Origin: Haloarchaeobius salinus
GTDB lineage: Archaea > Halobacteriota > Halobacteria > Halobacteriales > Natrialbaceae
Assembly (NCBI RefSeq): GCF_024464185.1
Contig: NZ_JANHAU010000002.1
Span: 806,001-870,000 of the forward strand
DNA: 64,000 nucleotides
Direction of reading: 5' to 3'
The notes beneath the pieces were generated by a model. It ran no database searches, was not told where the DNA came from, and saw only the letters and a list, made by a program, of their open reading frames with translations. This document shows positions 47,576 to 56,792 of the stretch, in pieces (position 1 is the first letter of the stretch; every line of letters starts with the position of its first letter). The position numbers and the translations under genes are program-made.

Positions 47576-48670
47576 TCACTCCCCCGAAACCAGCGACTCG
47601 ACGTACTTCGTCACGTGGTCGTCCAGCCGGCGCTTGTAGCCGGCCTGCCGGGCCAGCCGGTCGAGCTCCCGAGACGCCAGACTGCCGTACTGCACCGCCT
47701 TCTTGTCCCGGTCGGCGACCGATTCGGGGATCCACTCACGCGCGGCGAGTCGGAGCGCCCGTTTCCGTGTCCCCGCGTCGTCCACGAGCAGCTCGCCGGA
47801 CAACGGGAGTGCGGCCTCGACGACGGCGTCGTGCAGCAGGGGGGCGACGGGTTCGACACCGGCACCCCGTAGCGACAGCACGTCGCGTTCGAGCTGGTCG
47901 GGCAGGCTGTGAACCATCTCGCGCACCGCACCACGGACCGTCCCGGCCTCGACGCGCGGGTCGTCGGGCGCTTTGGCGACCTTCGCGTAGCCGCCGAACA
48001 GCTCGTCCGCGCCCTGGCCGACCGCGAGGTGGTCGAAGCCGTCGGCGGCGACGCGCTCGGCGACCAGGTAGAGCGGCAGCGATATCTGCACGTCCATCGC
48101 GTTCGTCCGGCCCATCGCCTGGACGATCTCGGGCACCGCACGCTCGATGGCGTCGTGGGTGAGCTCGACGACGGTGAGGTCGACGCCCATCGCGTCGGCG
48201 GCGGTCCGGGCGGCCGCGACGTCGTGGCTGTCGGGGAAGCCGGCGACGTAGCAGGGACCGTCGACCAGCGCGGCGACGAGTGCGGAGTCGACGCCGCCGG
48301 AGAACGCGACCGCGATGTCCTCGTCCGGGAGGCTGGCCGCGCTCTCGCGGATGGCCGCCTGGAGGTCGGCGACCGCGACGTCGACGTCGGTCGTCGGCTC
48401 GGGGTCGGGGAGTGTCCAGACCCCGGTTTCCCGTCCGTCGGCGCTCCGGCGGACACCGGCCGGCAGGCTCCGGGGCGCGGTGAGTTCCGTGGGGTCGAAC
48501 GCCCAGTCGTCGCCGTCGGTCGCGTCGTCCAGAAACAGCGGTCGGCGGCCGAGGACGTCCCGCACGAGGGTGCCGTCCAGCTCGCCGGCAAAGCCCGCCG
48601 TTCCGGGGAGCGGGTCCCCGGTTTCGAGTGCGCGCCGAACCGTCGTCGCGTCGGTACCGTCGAGCGTCAC
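47576..48670 (-). CDS. asparagine-synthase-like ATP-pyrophosphatase protein
   Basis: This 364-residue protein resembles the C-terminal synthetase half of asparagine synthetase. The ATP-pyrophosphatase P-loop SGGVDS is in DIAVAFSGGVDSALVAALVD (about 118-137), followed by VGQGADELFGGYAKVAKAPD and RKRALRLAAREWIPESVADR. The N-terminal part has the residual glutaminase-like LPGTAGFAGELDGTLVRDVL but no Cys2 nucleophile, so it cannot hydrolyse glutamine by the usual route. It may use free ammonia or amidate or adenylate another substrate. The GTG start overlaps the upstream PHP gene stop (GTGA), so the two are coupled. Confidence 0.82.
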   Translation of the reverse strand: MTLDGTDATTVRRALETGDPLPGTAGFAGELDGTLVRDVLGRRPLFLDDATDGDDWAFDPTELTAPRSLPAGVRRSADGRETGVWTLPDPEPTTDVDVAVADLQAAIRESAASLPDEDIAVAFSGGVDSALVAALVDGPCYVAGFPDSHDVAAARTAADAMGVDLTVVELTHDAIERAVPEIVQAMGRTNAMDVQISLPLYLVAERVAADGFDHLAVGQGADELFGGYAKVAKAPDDPRVEAGTVRGAVREMVHSLPDQLERDVLSLRGAGVEPVAPLLHDAVVEAALPLSGELLVDDAGTRKRALRLAAREWIPESVADRDKKAVQYGSLASRELDRLARQAGYKRRLDDHVTKYVESLVSGE

Positions 48671-49353
48671 GGCAGGAACTCGTGCATCCGGTTCTTCACG
48701 CGCCGCTTCGCCCCGCCGGCGGCCTGCCGGAAACTGATCCGCCAGGGCGTGCGCTTGCCCTCGACGGTCGTCCGACCCTCGCGGATGGCGTCGAGGATGC
48801 CCTGGACCGTCGGCTCGTCGGGGTCCACGCGGGTGACGGCCTGCCCCACCATCTCGCTGATGTGGGCGTCGCTGCCGGCGGTCATCGGCAGCTGGTACTC
48901 GCGGGCGAACCGCTCGGCCTGGCGGTTCGACCGCCCGGTGAGGAGTCGCGAGTTGTAGACCTCGATGGCGTCGGCCGTCGCCAGCTCGGCGCGGGTGATG
49001 TTCTCCATGACGCCGCTTCTGGACTCCTGGAACGGGTGTGGGACGACGGCGATACCGCCGAGACCCCTGATGATGTCGAGGGTCTCCGCGAAGGGGCGAC
49101 CCTCCGGGACACGCTCTTCGACGCCGAGCGCGAGCACGTGGCCGTCCGCGCTCGTCACCTCCATGCCGGGGATGCCGAGCAGGCCGTACTCGGGGGCCTT
49201 CTCGGCGGCGTCGAGACTGGCGTCGATCTCGTCGTGGTCGGTCACCGCCAGCGCGTCGAGACCGACGGCCTCCGCCTGCGCGAGGAGCAACTCGACAGGG
49301 TCACGGCCGTCGTACGAGAGCGACGAGTGGCAGTGCAACTCGACCGATAGCAC
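48667..49353 (-). CDS. PHP-domain metal-dependent phosphoesterase
   Basis: This 228-residue PHP-family protein shows the metal-binding motifs: VELHCHSSLSYDGRDP at the start, DALAVTDHDEI (the TDH motif), GIPGMEVTSADGHVLALGVE and AVVPHPFQES. Near the end, PMTAGSDAHISEMVGQAVT contains the GSDAH motif. Members hydrolyse nucleotides or histidinol phosphate, and the substrate here is unknown. It starts at GTG 49353 (MLSVELHCHSSLSYD) and has a minus-strand GCTTTTA box about 28 bases upstream. The downstream asparagine-synthase-like gene overlaps it by four bases, suggesting linked steps. Confidence 0.85.
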   Translation of the reverse strand: MLSVELHCHSSLSYDGRDPVELLLAQAEAVGLDALAVTDHDEIDASLDAAEKAPEYGLLGIPGMEVTSADGHVLALGVEERVPEGRPFAETLDIIRGLGGIAVVPHPFQESRSGVMENITRAELATADAIEVYNSRLLTGRSNRQAERFAREYQLPMTAGSDAHISEMVGQAVTRVDPDEPTVQGILDAIREGRTTVEGKRTPWRISFRQAAGGAKRRVKNRMHEFLP

Positions 49354-49498
49354 GGCCTGAGCTACCGGCGGGAGGGCTAAAAGCGCCTCGGTACGTCGGT
49401 CCGGTTCGGCCCCCGCCCATCGCCCGGCTCTCGCCGCGAGCCCCGTCTCGACGGCGGTGACCGAGCGCGGGTGGGTGTTCACGAACGTGCGCATAGAA

Positions 49499-49510
49499 AC
49501 GCATAAACCG
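49499..49510 (+). promoter_or_regulatory. TATA box of purL
   Basis: ACGCATAAACCG lies about 24-35 bases before the purL ATG at 49534, a standard haloarchaeal TATA position. Confidence 0.6.
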
Positions 49511-49533
49511 CCCCGGTATCGACATGAGGATGA

Positions 49534-51735
49534 ATGAGCCTCGCCGACTCCGACCGCGAACTCGTCGTGGACGAACTCGGGCGCGACCCCACACCGGCGG
49601 AGGCCGCGCTCTTCGAGAACCTCTGGAGCGAACACTGCGCGTACCGCTCCTCCCGGCCCCTGCTCGGTGCGTTCGACTCCGAGGGCGACCAGGTCGTCGT
49701 CGGCCCCGGCGACGACGCCGCGGTCGTCGCCCTGCCGGAGCCCTCGGGCGACGGCTACTCGGACACGTACATCACGCTGGGCGTCGAGAGCCACAACCAC
49801 CCCTCCTACGTCGACCCGTTCGACGGCGCGGCGACCGGCGTCGGCGGCATCGTCCGCGACACGCTGTCGATGGGCGCGTACCCCATCGCGCTCGCGGACT
49901 CGCTGTACTTCGGCGGCTTCGACCGCGAGCACTCCCGGTACCTGTTCGAGGGCGTCGTCGAGGGCATCAGCCACTACGGCAACTGCATCGGCGTTCCGAC
50001 GGTCGCCGGGAGCGTCGACTTCCACCCCGACTACGAGGGCAACCCCCTCGTCAACGTCGCCTGCGTCGGGCTCACCGACGCCGACCGGCTGGTCACCGCG
50101 GTGGCCCAGGAACCCGGAAACAAGCTCGTGCTCGTCGGCAACGCCACGGGCCGTGACGGCCTCGGCGGCGCATCGTTCGCCAGCGAGGACCTGAGCGAGG
50201 ACGCCGAGACCGAGGACCGGCCGGCGGTGCAGGTCGGCGACCCCTATTCGGAGAAACTGCTCATCGAGGCCAACGAGGTGCTCGTCGAGGAGAGCCTGGT
50301 CCAGTCGGCCCGGGACCTCGGCGCGGCCGGTCTCGGCGGCGCGTCGTCCGAACTCGTCGCGAAGGGCGGGCTCGGCGCGGAGATCGAGCTGGACCGGGTC
50401 CACCAGCGCGAGCCGAACATGAACGCACTGGAGATTTTGCTCGCCGAGTCCCAGGAGCGGATGTGCTACGAGGTCCGCCCCGGGGACGTCGACCGGGTGC
50501 GCGAGGTCGCCGAGAAGTTCGACCTCGGCTGCTCGGTCATCGGCGAGGTGACCGACGGCAACTACGTCTGCACGTTCGAGGGCGAGACGGTCGTCGACGC
50601 GCCCGCCGAGTTCCTGGGCGACGGTGCCCCGATGAACGACCTCCCGGCCGAGGAGCCGGCCGAGCCCGCGGTCGACCGTCCGGACGTCCCCCTCGCGGAC
50701 GCGTTCGAGTCCGTCGTCGGCAGCCCGACGACCGCCTCCAAGCGCTGGGTCTACCGCCAGTACGACCACGAGGTGGGCGTCCGGACGAGCGTCCTCCCCG
50801 GCGACGACGCGGCGCTCGTCGCGGTCCGCGAGACGGAGGGCGACGACGGCGTCGGCACCGGACTCGCCATCTCGGCCGGCGCGGACCCGCTCTGGACCGA
50901 GTGCGCGCCCTACGACGGGGCCCGCGCCGTCGCGCTGGAGAACGCGACGAACCTCGCCGCAAAGGGTGCGACGCCGCTCGCCGCGGTGGACTGCCTCAAC
51001 GGCGGCAACCCGGAGAAGCCCGACGTGTACGGCGGGTTCACGGGTATCGTCGACGGGCTCGCCGACATGTGTTCCGACCTCTCCGTCCCCGTGGTCGGCG
51101 GCAACGTCTCGCTGTACAACGACTCGCCGTCCGGTCCCATCCCGCCGACCCCGACCGTCGCGATGGTCGGCACGAAGGCGGGCTACGACGCGCCGCCGAT
51201 GGCCGCCGCGGACGAGGGCGAACTCCTGCTCGTCGGCGACCGGTCACTGGGTAGCGAGGGCGACGGCGCGCAGCCGCTGGGTGGCTCGGAGTACCTCGCC
51301 CGCAACGATGGCTCGGACCGGTTCCCCGAGCTCCCCGAAGACCCCGCGGGCTTCGTTTCGGCGCTCGCGGCGGTCGCCGACGCCGACCACGTGCGGGCGA
51401 CCCACGACGTGAGCCACGGGGGCCTCGCCGTCGCCCTCGCGGAGATGGTCCACGAGGACGCGGGGCTGCGCGTCGCGCTGCCGGAGCAGGGCGGTCTCGA
51501 CGACGAGCGCGCCCAGACCGCGTTCCTCTTCCACGAGCAGCCCGGCCGCGTGCTGATCCAGACGACAGACCCCGACGCCGTGCGCGAGGCGTTCGTCGGC
51601 GTCGCACCCGTCGCCAGCATCGGCGAAGGGACGGCGGACGGGCGGCTCCGGTTGACCACGGCGTGGACCGACCTGGCGTACGACGCCGACGAGATCGCCG
51701 GGATGCGGTCGGTCATCGCGGACACGATGGAGTAG
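49534..51735 (+). CDS. purL: phosphoribosylformylglycinamidine synthase, large subunit
   Basis: PurL performs the ATP-dependent amidation of FGAR to FGAM in purine synthesis, with PurQ and PurS as separate subunits (not in this window). The 733 residues are the small-type PurL. They begin [20 protein letters not shown], then the substrate motif [20 protein letters not shown] with [21 protein letters not shown] second half repeats the fold, with [20 protein letters not shown] and [30 protein letters not shown] is the family C-terminal motif. It has its own TATA box. Confidence 0.96.
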   Translation: MSLADSDRELVVDELGRDPTPAEAALFENLWSEHCAYRSSRPLLGAFDSEGDQVVVGPGDDAAVVALPEPSGDGYSDTYITLGVESHNHPSYVDPFDGAATGVGGIVRDTLSMGAYPIALADSLYFGGFDREHSRYLFEGVVEGISHYGNCIGVPTVAGSVDFHPDYEGNPLVNVACVGLTDADRLVTAVAQEPGNKLVLVGNATGRDGLGGASFASEDLSEDAETEDRPAVQVGDPYSEKLLIEANEVLVEESLVQSARDLGAAGLGGASSELVAKGGLGAEIELDRVHQREPNMNALEILLAESQERMCYEVRPGDVDRVREVAEKFDLGCSVIGEVTDGNYVCTFEGETVVDAPAEFLGDGAPMNDLPAEEPAEPAVDRPDVPLADAFESVVGSPTTASKRWVYRQYDHEVGVRTSVLPGDDAALVAVRETEGDDGVGTGLAISAGADPLWTECAPYDGARAVALENATNLAAKGATPLAAVDCLNGGNPEKPDVYGGFTGIVDGLADMCSDLSVPVVGGNVSLYNDSPSGPIPPTPTVAMVGTKAGYDAPPMAAADEGELLLVGDRSLGSEGDGAQPLGGSEYLARNDGSDRFPELPEDPAGFVSALAAVADADHVRATHDVSHGGLAVALAEMVHEDAGLRVALPEQGGLDDERAQTAFLFHEQPGRVLIQTTDPDAVREAFVGVAPVASIGEGTADGRLRLTTAWTDLAYDADEIAGMRSVIADTME

Positions 51736-51856
51736 CGTGCTCCCGTCGCGGATAGGGCCACCGGGACGACGGAGAGGCCCACACACCCCCGTCGTTTGCG
51801 TCGAGGGCAAGTTTAGAGACGGCCCCCGAACAAGGGGACTGTAGAGGGTATCTCAC

Positions 51857-52666
51857 GTGCCAGATTCACCGCCGGAGCCGGTCGACAGCGACCAGCCGAA
51901 ACCGTCGCGCAGCATCCTCGACGAACTGATCGAGACCGGCGTCCACGAGATGAACCGCGAGCGGTCCGGGCTCCTGCTCTCGGGGCTCTCCGCCGGGCTC
52001 GACATCGGCTTCGGGCCGCTGCTGATGGCGGTCGTCCTGACGCTCTCGGCCGGTGGCTTCGGGGACCTCACCACGGAACTGCTGCTCGCGAGCGTCTACT
52101 CCGTCGGCTTCATGTTCGTCATCATCGGCCGGTCCGAGCTGTTCACCGAACACACCACGCTCGCGGTGATCCCGGTCCTCGACGGGCAGGCGTCGGTCCG
52201 ACAGCTGGCCAGGCTCTGGGGCCTGGTGTACCTCGGGAACCTGGTCGGCGGGTTCTTGTTCACGCTGCTGGTCGTGCTCCTGATGCCGGGACTCGGCGTC
52301 GTCGAGACCGCGGCGTTCGAGGAGATCGCGCTCAAACTCGTGACCCACGAACTGCAGTGGCTGTTCATCGCCGGGGTGTTCGCCGGGTGGCTGATGGGGC
52401 TGCTGGCGTGGCTCATCACGGCGGCCCAGGAGACGACGAGCCGGCTTATCCTCATCCTCATCGTCACGGGGGCCATCGGCATCCTCCACCTGCCACACTC
52501 CATCGCCGGCAACGTCGAGGTGCTGTTCGGCCTGTTCGTCTCCCCCGCGATCACCGTCGTCGACTACCTCGCCTTCCTCGTGCTGGCGACGATCGGCAAC
52601 GCCGTCGGCGGCGCGGTGTTCGTCGCCCTGCTGAAGTACGGCCACGTCGTCCGGGGCGGGAGCTGA
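51857..52666 (+). CDS. formate/nitrite transporter family channel
   Basis: This FocA/NirC-type channel has 269 residues and a normal six-helix length. An amphipathic start SILDELIETGVHEMNRERSG precedes helix one. Family landmarks are GLSAGLDIGFGPLLMAVVL and a pore loop near SELFTEHTTLAVIPVLDG. Further on, RLWGLVYLGNLVGGFLFTLL and GNAVGGAVFVALLKYGHVV (the N-x-x-G-G type repeat) follow. The ion is uncertain, and formate, nitrite or small acids are typical of the family. The start is GTG at 51857. An AGTTTAGAG box lies about 40 bases upstream. Confidence 0.88.
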   Translation: MPDSPPEPVDSDQPKPSRSILDELIETGVHEMNRERSGLLLSGLSAGLDIGFGPLLMAVVLTLSAGGFGDLTTELLLASVYSVGFMFVIIGRSELFTEHTTLAVIPVLDGQASVRQLARLWGLVYLGNLVGGFLFTLLVVLLMPGLGVVETAAFEEIALKLVTHELQWLFIAGVFAGWLMGLLAWLITAAQETTSRLILILIVTGAIGILHLPHSIAGNVEVLFGLFVSPAITVVDYLAFLVLATIGNAVGGAVFVALLKYGHVVRGGS

Positions 52667-52690
52667 GGGAGTCGAGGCAGGGCCCCGTCA

Positions 52691-52703
52691 TCTTCATATA
52701 CTC
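52691..52703 (+). promoter_or_regulatory. TATA-like box of the HalX response regulator
   Basis: TCTTCATATACTC is a good TATA match about 50-60 bases before the GTG at 52754, implying a leader of about 25-30 bases. Confidence 0.55.
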
Positions 52704-52753
52704 CAAGTAGCAACAGGTGTACGATGCCTTCGCACACCGGGGGGCGGTGAGTC

Positions 52754-53326
52754 GTGGCGGACTCGCCCGCGGTCCTCATCGTCGAGGACGAACCCGACCT
52801 GGCGAACCTGTACGCCGCGTGGCTCAGGGACGCCTGTACCGTGAAGACGGCCTACAACGGCAGTCAGGCGCTCGAGGCCATGGACGACTCGCGCGACATC
52901 GTCCTGCTCGACCGCCGGATGCCCGGGCTCTCCGGCGATCAGGTGCTCTCGACCATCCGCGAGCGCGAGCTCGACACCAGGGTGGCGATGGTGACCGCGG
53001 TCGAGCCCGACTTCGACATCATCCAGATGGGCTTCGACGACTACCTCGTCAAGCCGGTTTCGAAGGAGGACCTCCTCTCGACCATCGACCAGCTGCTCCT
53101 GCGGTCGACCTACGACGAGCAGATTCAGCAGTTCTTCGCGCTCGCCTCGAAGAAGGCGCTGCTGGACTCCCAGAAGACCGAGGCCGAGCTGCGGGCCTCC
53201 GAGAAGTACGCCAGACTGGAGGACCGGTTGAACGTGATGCGCGCCCAGATCGACGAGACCATCACCGAGCTGTCGAACCACGACGCCTACCGGCGGGTCT
53301 GTCAGGACCTCTCCAGAACCGACTGA
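52754..53326 (+). CDS. HalX-domain response regulator
   Basis: This 190-residue protein pairs a receiver domain with a C-terminal HalX domain, a haloarchaeal combination without a known DNA-binding fold. The receiver is complete: acidic pocket VLIVEDEPDLANLYAAWLRD, phospho-acceptor Asp53 in IVLLDRRMPGLSG, Thr in AMVTAVEPD and Lys100 in DYLVKPVSKEDL. HalX (about 110-190) is helical, with FFALASKKALLDSQKTEAEL and a coiled-coil stretch. It starts at GTG 52754. The gene converges on the PAS-GAF kinase-like gene with 24 bases between stops, and the two probably work together. Confidence 0.92.
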   Translation: MADSPAVLIVEDEPDLANLYAAWLRDACTVKTAYNGSQALEAMDDSRDIVLLDRRMPGLSGDQVLSTIRERELDTRVAMVTAVEPDFDIIQMGFDDYLVKPVSKEDLLSTIDQLLLRSTYDEQIQQFFALASKKALLDSQKTEAELRASEKYARLEDRLNVMRAQIDETITELSNHDAYRRVCQDLSRTD

Positions 53327-53350
53327 CGGCCGACGCCCACGGACCGTCAG

Positions 53351-55210
53351 TTACCGCCGAGACACTTCGAACGTGACCATCCCGGTCACGGAGAACTGCG
53401 TCCCGCCGGCCTGTCCCGTCGACACGTCCACCTCCCAGCCGTGGGCCTCGGCGATCTCGCGGGCGACGGCGAGCCCGAGCCCGGAGCGTTCGCTGCCGGT
53501 CGTCGTCTCCGGCTCGAACACGCGGTCGAACTCGGTCTCGGGGATGGCGGCGGCGTCGTCGAGGATGTAGAAGCCGGTGGGCTTGCCGGTGGCGTCGTCC
53601 TCGACGGGGCCGATGCGGACCGTCGCGTCGCCCTCGGCGCGGGTCGTCACGTCGTTGAACACCGTCTCGAGCATGTGGACGAAGCGGGCGCGTTCGGCAC
53701 GCACGCTGCCCTCGAACTCGAGGTAGACGGTCATGTCCTCGGCGATGGACGCGTCGAGTGCGTCGGCCAGTGTGCTCTCGAAGTCGACCGAGGAGCGCGA
53801 ACCCATCGCGCTCTGGTCGCGGGCGAACTCGAGCACGTCGTCGACGAGCTCCTCGGCACGGGTGAGCGTCTCCGTCACCGCGGGGTCCTGGCTCTCCGCG
53901 TCGAACTCGCTGGCGACCTCGTCGAGGTGCTGCTGGAGGTCCTCCGAGAGGATGTCCGCGACGGCACGGAGCCGCTCGGACTGCCGGGCGAGCGACTGCT
54001 TGCGGTCCTGGAGCAGCTTCTCGCGGTCGGACCGGTCGAGCGCGGCCTCGGTGTTCGACGCCAGCAGCGAGACCAGCTCGAGGTCGGTGTCGTCGAAGCC
54101 CTCGACCCGCGTCGAGCCGGTCATGATGACGCCGTGGGTGCCGATGGGGACGATGATCTCCGAGCGCAGCGGCGTGTCCTCGTTGTAGAGTCCCGTCTCC
54201 TCGGTGAGGTCGTCGAACATCTTCGGCTCGCCCTCGCGGTAGACGTCCCAGACGAGCCCCTCGCCCTCGTAGAACTGGGGGAGGCCGCCGAGCTCGGTGT
54301 GGGCACCCATCGTCGCGGCCATCGGGTCGAGACAGCCGCGTTCGTCGTCGAGCAGCCAGACACCCGAGATGGGCAGGTCGAGCAGTTCGTCGGCGGCGTG
54401 CACCGCGACCGAGCAGATCTCGGCGGCGTCCTCCGCGCCGAACAGCCAGCGCGTGACCTCGTGCAGCGAGTCGACGGTCTCCTCGTACTCGCGCTGCTCG
54501 GTCACGTCGCGGATGACGCCCGCGACGCTCGCGAGGCCCTCGCCGAGCGGGACCATCCGCATCTCGCCGATGCGCTCCTCGCCGTCGGCGTCGACGAACG
54601 AGAGCTCGAAGCGCTGGTAGCTCGTCTCGCCCGACTGGAGGGTGCCGATGGCCTCGCCGATGGCCATCGCGCCCTCGGAGTCGATGCTCGCGAGTTCGGG
54701 GAGCCGACGGATCGGCTGGCCGACGAGCTCGTCGCGGCTCGCCCCGAGGGTCTCCTCGATGGCCTCGTTCACGCTGGCGATGCGGTCGTCGTCGTCGACG
54801 GTGAGCACGCCGTCGTGGACCGCCTCCACGACGCGGGCGTGCTGTGCGAGCTCGTTCTCTCGCTCCTTCCGGTCGGTGATGTCGCGCAGGTACACCGAGA
54901 GACCTGACCCGGAGGGGTAGGCGTTGGCCTCGAACCACGTGTCGAGGGGGTTGTGGTACACCTCGAAGGACACGGGCTCCTGGGTCTCCATCGCCTGGTG
55001 GAACCCCTCGGGGAACTGGGTCTCGACGGTCTCGGGGAACTCGTCCCACATCACCCGGCCGATGAGCTGGCGGCGCGACCGCTTGAGCATCGACTCGGCG
55101 CGGTCGTTGATGTACGTGAAGCGCCAGTCGGCGTCGAGCGCGAAGAACGCGTCCTCGACGCGGTCGAGGATCGGGACCGAGCGGTCCGTCGCGTGCGGCC
55201 CGTTGTTCAC
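53351..55210 (-). CDS. PAS-PAS-GAF histidine-kinase-like protein, degenerate
   Basis: This 619-residue sensor protein has PAS at about 13-115 (RVEDAFFALDADWRFTYIND), a second PAS at about 118-240 and GAF at about 245-400. A kinase-like region runs from about 410. The dimerisation helix reads ADILSEDLQQHLDEV, where haloarchaeal kinases normally have S-H-D-L-R-N. Glu423 replaces the phospho-acceptor His. The N box is changed (VFNDVTTRA), and the first Gly box reads DDAAAIPE instead of DxGxGIP. The last Gly box SGLGLAVAREIAEAHGW is intact. It is probably a non-phosphorylating or weak partner of another kinase. It shares its 3' end with a HalX regulator. Confidence 0.88.
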   Translation of the reverse strand: MNNGPHATDRSVPILDRVEDAFFALDADWRFTYINDRAESMLKRSRRQLIGRVMWDEFPETVETQFPEGFHQAMETQEPVSFEVYHNPLDTWFEANAYPSGSGLSVYLRDITDRKERENELAQHARVVEAVHDGVLTVDDDDRIASVNEAIEETLGASRDELVGQPIRRLPELASIDSEGAMAIGEAIGTLQSGETSYQRFELSFVDADGEERIGEMRMVPLGEGLASVAGVIRDVTEQREYEETVDSLHEVTRWLFGAEDAAEICSVAVHAADELLDLPISGVWLLDDERGCLDPMAATMGAHTELGGLPQFYEGEGLVWDVYREGEPKMFDDLTEETGLYNEDTPLRSEIIVPIGTHGVIMTGSTRVEGFDDTDLELVSLLASNTEAALDRSDREKLLQDRKQSLARQSERLRAVADILSEDLQQHLDEVASEFDAESQDPAVTETLTRAEELVDDVLEFARDQSAMGSRSSVDFESTLADALDASIAEDMTVYLEFEGSVRAERARFVHMLETVFNDVTTRAEGDATVRIGPVEDDATGKPTGFYILDDAAAIPETEFDRVFEPETTTGSERSGLGLAVAREIAEAHGWEVDVSTGQAGGTQFSVTGMVTFEVSRR

Positions 55211-55594
55211 CCTGTGTCCACCTCGTCGGATGCGTTCGGTCGGGGAGAGCGCGAGACGGTGCGGGGAGAATGCATGGCTGCGGGGTCGTACGGGGCTACG
55301 TGATTCCCCTACTTACCTTTCGTGGCCAACCTCGCCTCCGGCGTCGGGGGCGAGGGTCGGCAATCGACCGGGTCGACACCAGTCTCGTCACAGCACACGG
55401 ACAGCTTCGCATCTGACCGCGACCGGTCTAGCCGGCGGTGTCGAGGCGGTCGTCGGCCCGGATGGACCCACTGTCGGGCTGAACTGTCGGACGGCGGCCA
55501 CGTTCCGGGACCGATACCGGCCGTCAGATCCCCCGTGACGACCCTGCGAGGCCGGCCAGACAAGAGTTAACTCGGTCCTCGCCCTCGCTCCGGT
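55211..55594. other. gene-free spacer, 384 bases
   Basis: No ORF here is convincing. On the minus strand a CTTACC-like AT patch near 55308-55318 is the best promoter candidate for the kinase-like gene, leaving a leader of about 70-80 bases. A 7-bp hairpin CCTCGCC/GGCGAGG lies at 55330-55355. AGAGTTAAC near 55564-55572 is a plausible TATA box for the oxidoreductase gene starting at 55595. The middle shows nothing else I can name. Confidence 0.55.
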
Positions 55595-56752
55595 ATGACA
55601 GTCGTCGTCGTGGGCGGTGGTATCGTCGGTATGGCGGCCGCGTACAGCCTCGCCGAGCGGGGCGTCGAGGTCGTACTCTGTGAGAAGGGGTCGGTCGGCT
55701 CGGGGAGCACCGAGCGCTCTGCGGGCGGCATCCGAACCCAGTTCTCGACGCGGGTGAACGTCAGGCTCTCGCAGGCGAGCATCGCAGTCTGGGAGTCGTT
55801 CGAGAAGGAGTTCGGCGTCGACATCGAGTACCGACGCTCCGGCTACCTCTTCCTGGCCCGCGACGGGGCGACCGCCGACGACTTCGAGTCGAACGTCGCC
55901 ATGCAGCGCGAGGAGGGCGTCGACAGCGAACTGCTCGCCCCCGAGGACGCCCGGGAGTACTGTCCCGGGCTCGACCCGGAGCCGTTCCGCGCCGCGACGT
56001 ACTGCCCGACGGACGGCTTCGCCGACCCGCACCTCGCGCTGCAGGGGTACTCCCAGGCGGCCGCCGAGGCCGGCGTCGAGGTGCGGACGAAGACGCCGGT
56101 GACGGCGGTGCACCGCGAGGACGGCGACGACGGCCGCGTCACCGGCGTCGAGACCCCGGACGGCACCATCGAGGCGGAGTACGTCGTCAACGCCGCCGGC
56201 CCGTGGGCGAGCCGACTCAACGAACTGGCCGGCGTCGACCTGCCCGTCGTACCGAAGCGCCGGCAGGTCGCCGTCGTCGACCCGGAGACGCCGGTCCCAG
56301 AGTCCGTCCCGCTGACCATCGACCTCGACACGGGCGTGTACTTCCGGCCCGAACGCGAGGGCGCGGCGCTCGTCGGCGGCCACTTCGGCGGCGACGACCC
56401 CGACGCGGACCCCGACCGGTTCTCCACGACGGCGGACACCGACTGGACCATCGAAGCGGTCGAGCACGCGGCCGACTGTGCCGCCTACTTCGGGCCGGAG
56501 ACCAGAATCAAGAACGGCTGGGCGGGGCTGTACGCCGTCACGCCCGACCACCACCCCATCGTCGAGGAGGTCGCACCGGGCTACCTCACCGCCATCGGCT
56601 TCTCGGGGCACGGGTTCCAGCACGCCCCCGCCACGGGTCGGATCATCACGGACCTCGTCGTCGACGGCGAGACCGACCTCGTCGACCTCGACGCGCTCTC
56701 GGCCGACCGGTTCGAGCGCGGCGAGACCCACGACGAGCGGAACGTCGCCTGA
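55595..56752 (+). CDS. FAD-dependent oxidoreductase, DAO family
   Basis: This 385-residue flavoenzyme of the D-amino-acid oxidase/sarcosine/glycerol-3-phosphate family oxidises amines or hydroxy acids. It begins with the dinucleotide fold MTVVVVGGGIVGMAAAYSLA, ending in the acidic VVLCEKGSVGSG. STERSAGGIRTQFSTRVNVR binds the FAD ribityl/adenine region, and YVVNAAGPWASRLNELAG and KRRQVAVVD follow. The C-terminal FAD motif is KNGWAGLYAVTPDHHPIVEE with GYLTAIGFSGHGFQHAPATG. The substrate is not deducible. An AGAGTTAAC box lies about 25 bases upstream. The neighbour is a convergent acetyltransferase. Confidence 0.88.
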   Translation: MTVVVVGGGIVGMAAAYSLAERGVEVVLCEKGSVGSGSTERSAGGIRTQFSTRVNVRLSQASIAVWESFEKEFGVDIEYRRSGYLFLARDGATADDFESNVAMQREEGVDSELLAPEDAREYCPGLDPEPFRAATYCPTDGFADPHLALQGYSQAAAEAGVEVRTKTPVTAVHREDGDDGRVTGVETPDGTIEAEYVVNAAGPWASRLNELAGVDLPVVPKRRQVAVVDPETPVPESVPLTIDLDTGVYFRPEREGAALVGGHFGGDDPDADPDRFSTTADTDWTIEAVEHAADCAAYFGPETRIKNGWAGLYAVTPDHHPIVEEVAPGYLTAIGFSGHGFQHAPATGRIITDLVVDGETDLVDLDALSADRFERGETHDERNVA

Positions 56753-56792
56753 GCGGTCGGCGCGGGCCGCCGTCAGGCGACCGTCGCTCTAC

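Noticed and set aside
48667-50769. Extended 700-codon PHP frame running over the start of purL
   Set aside because: The upstream half is the purL antisense shadow. The PHP motif LSVELHCHSS fixes the start at 49353.
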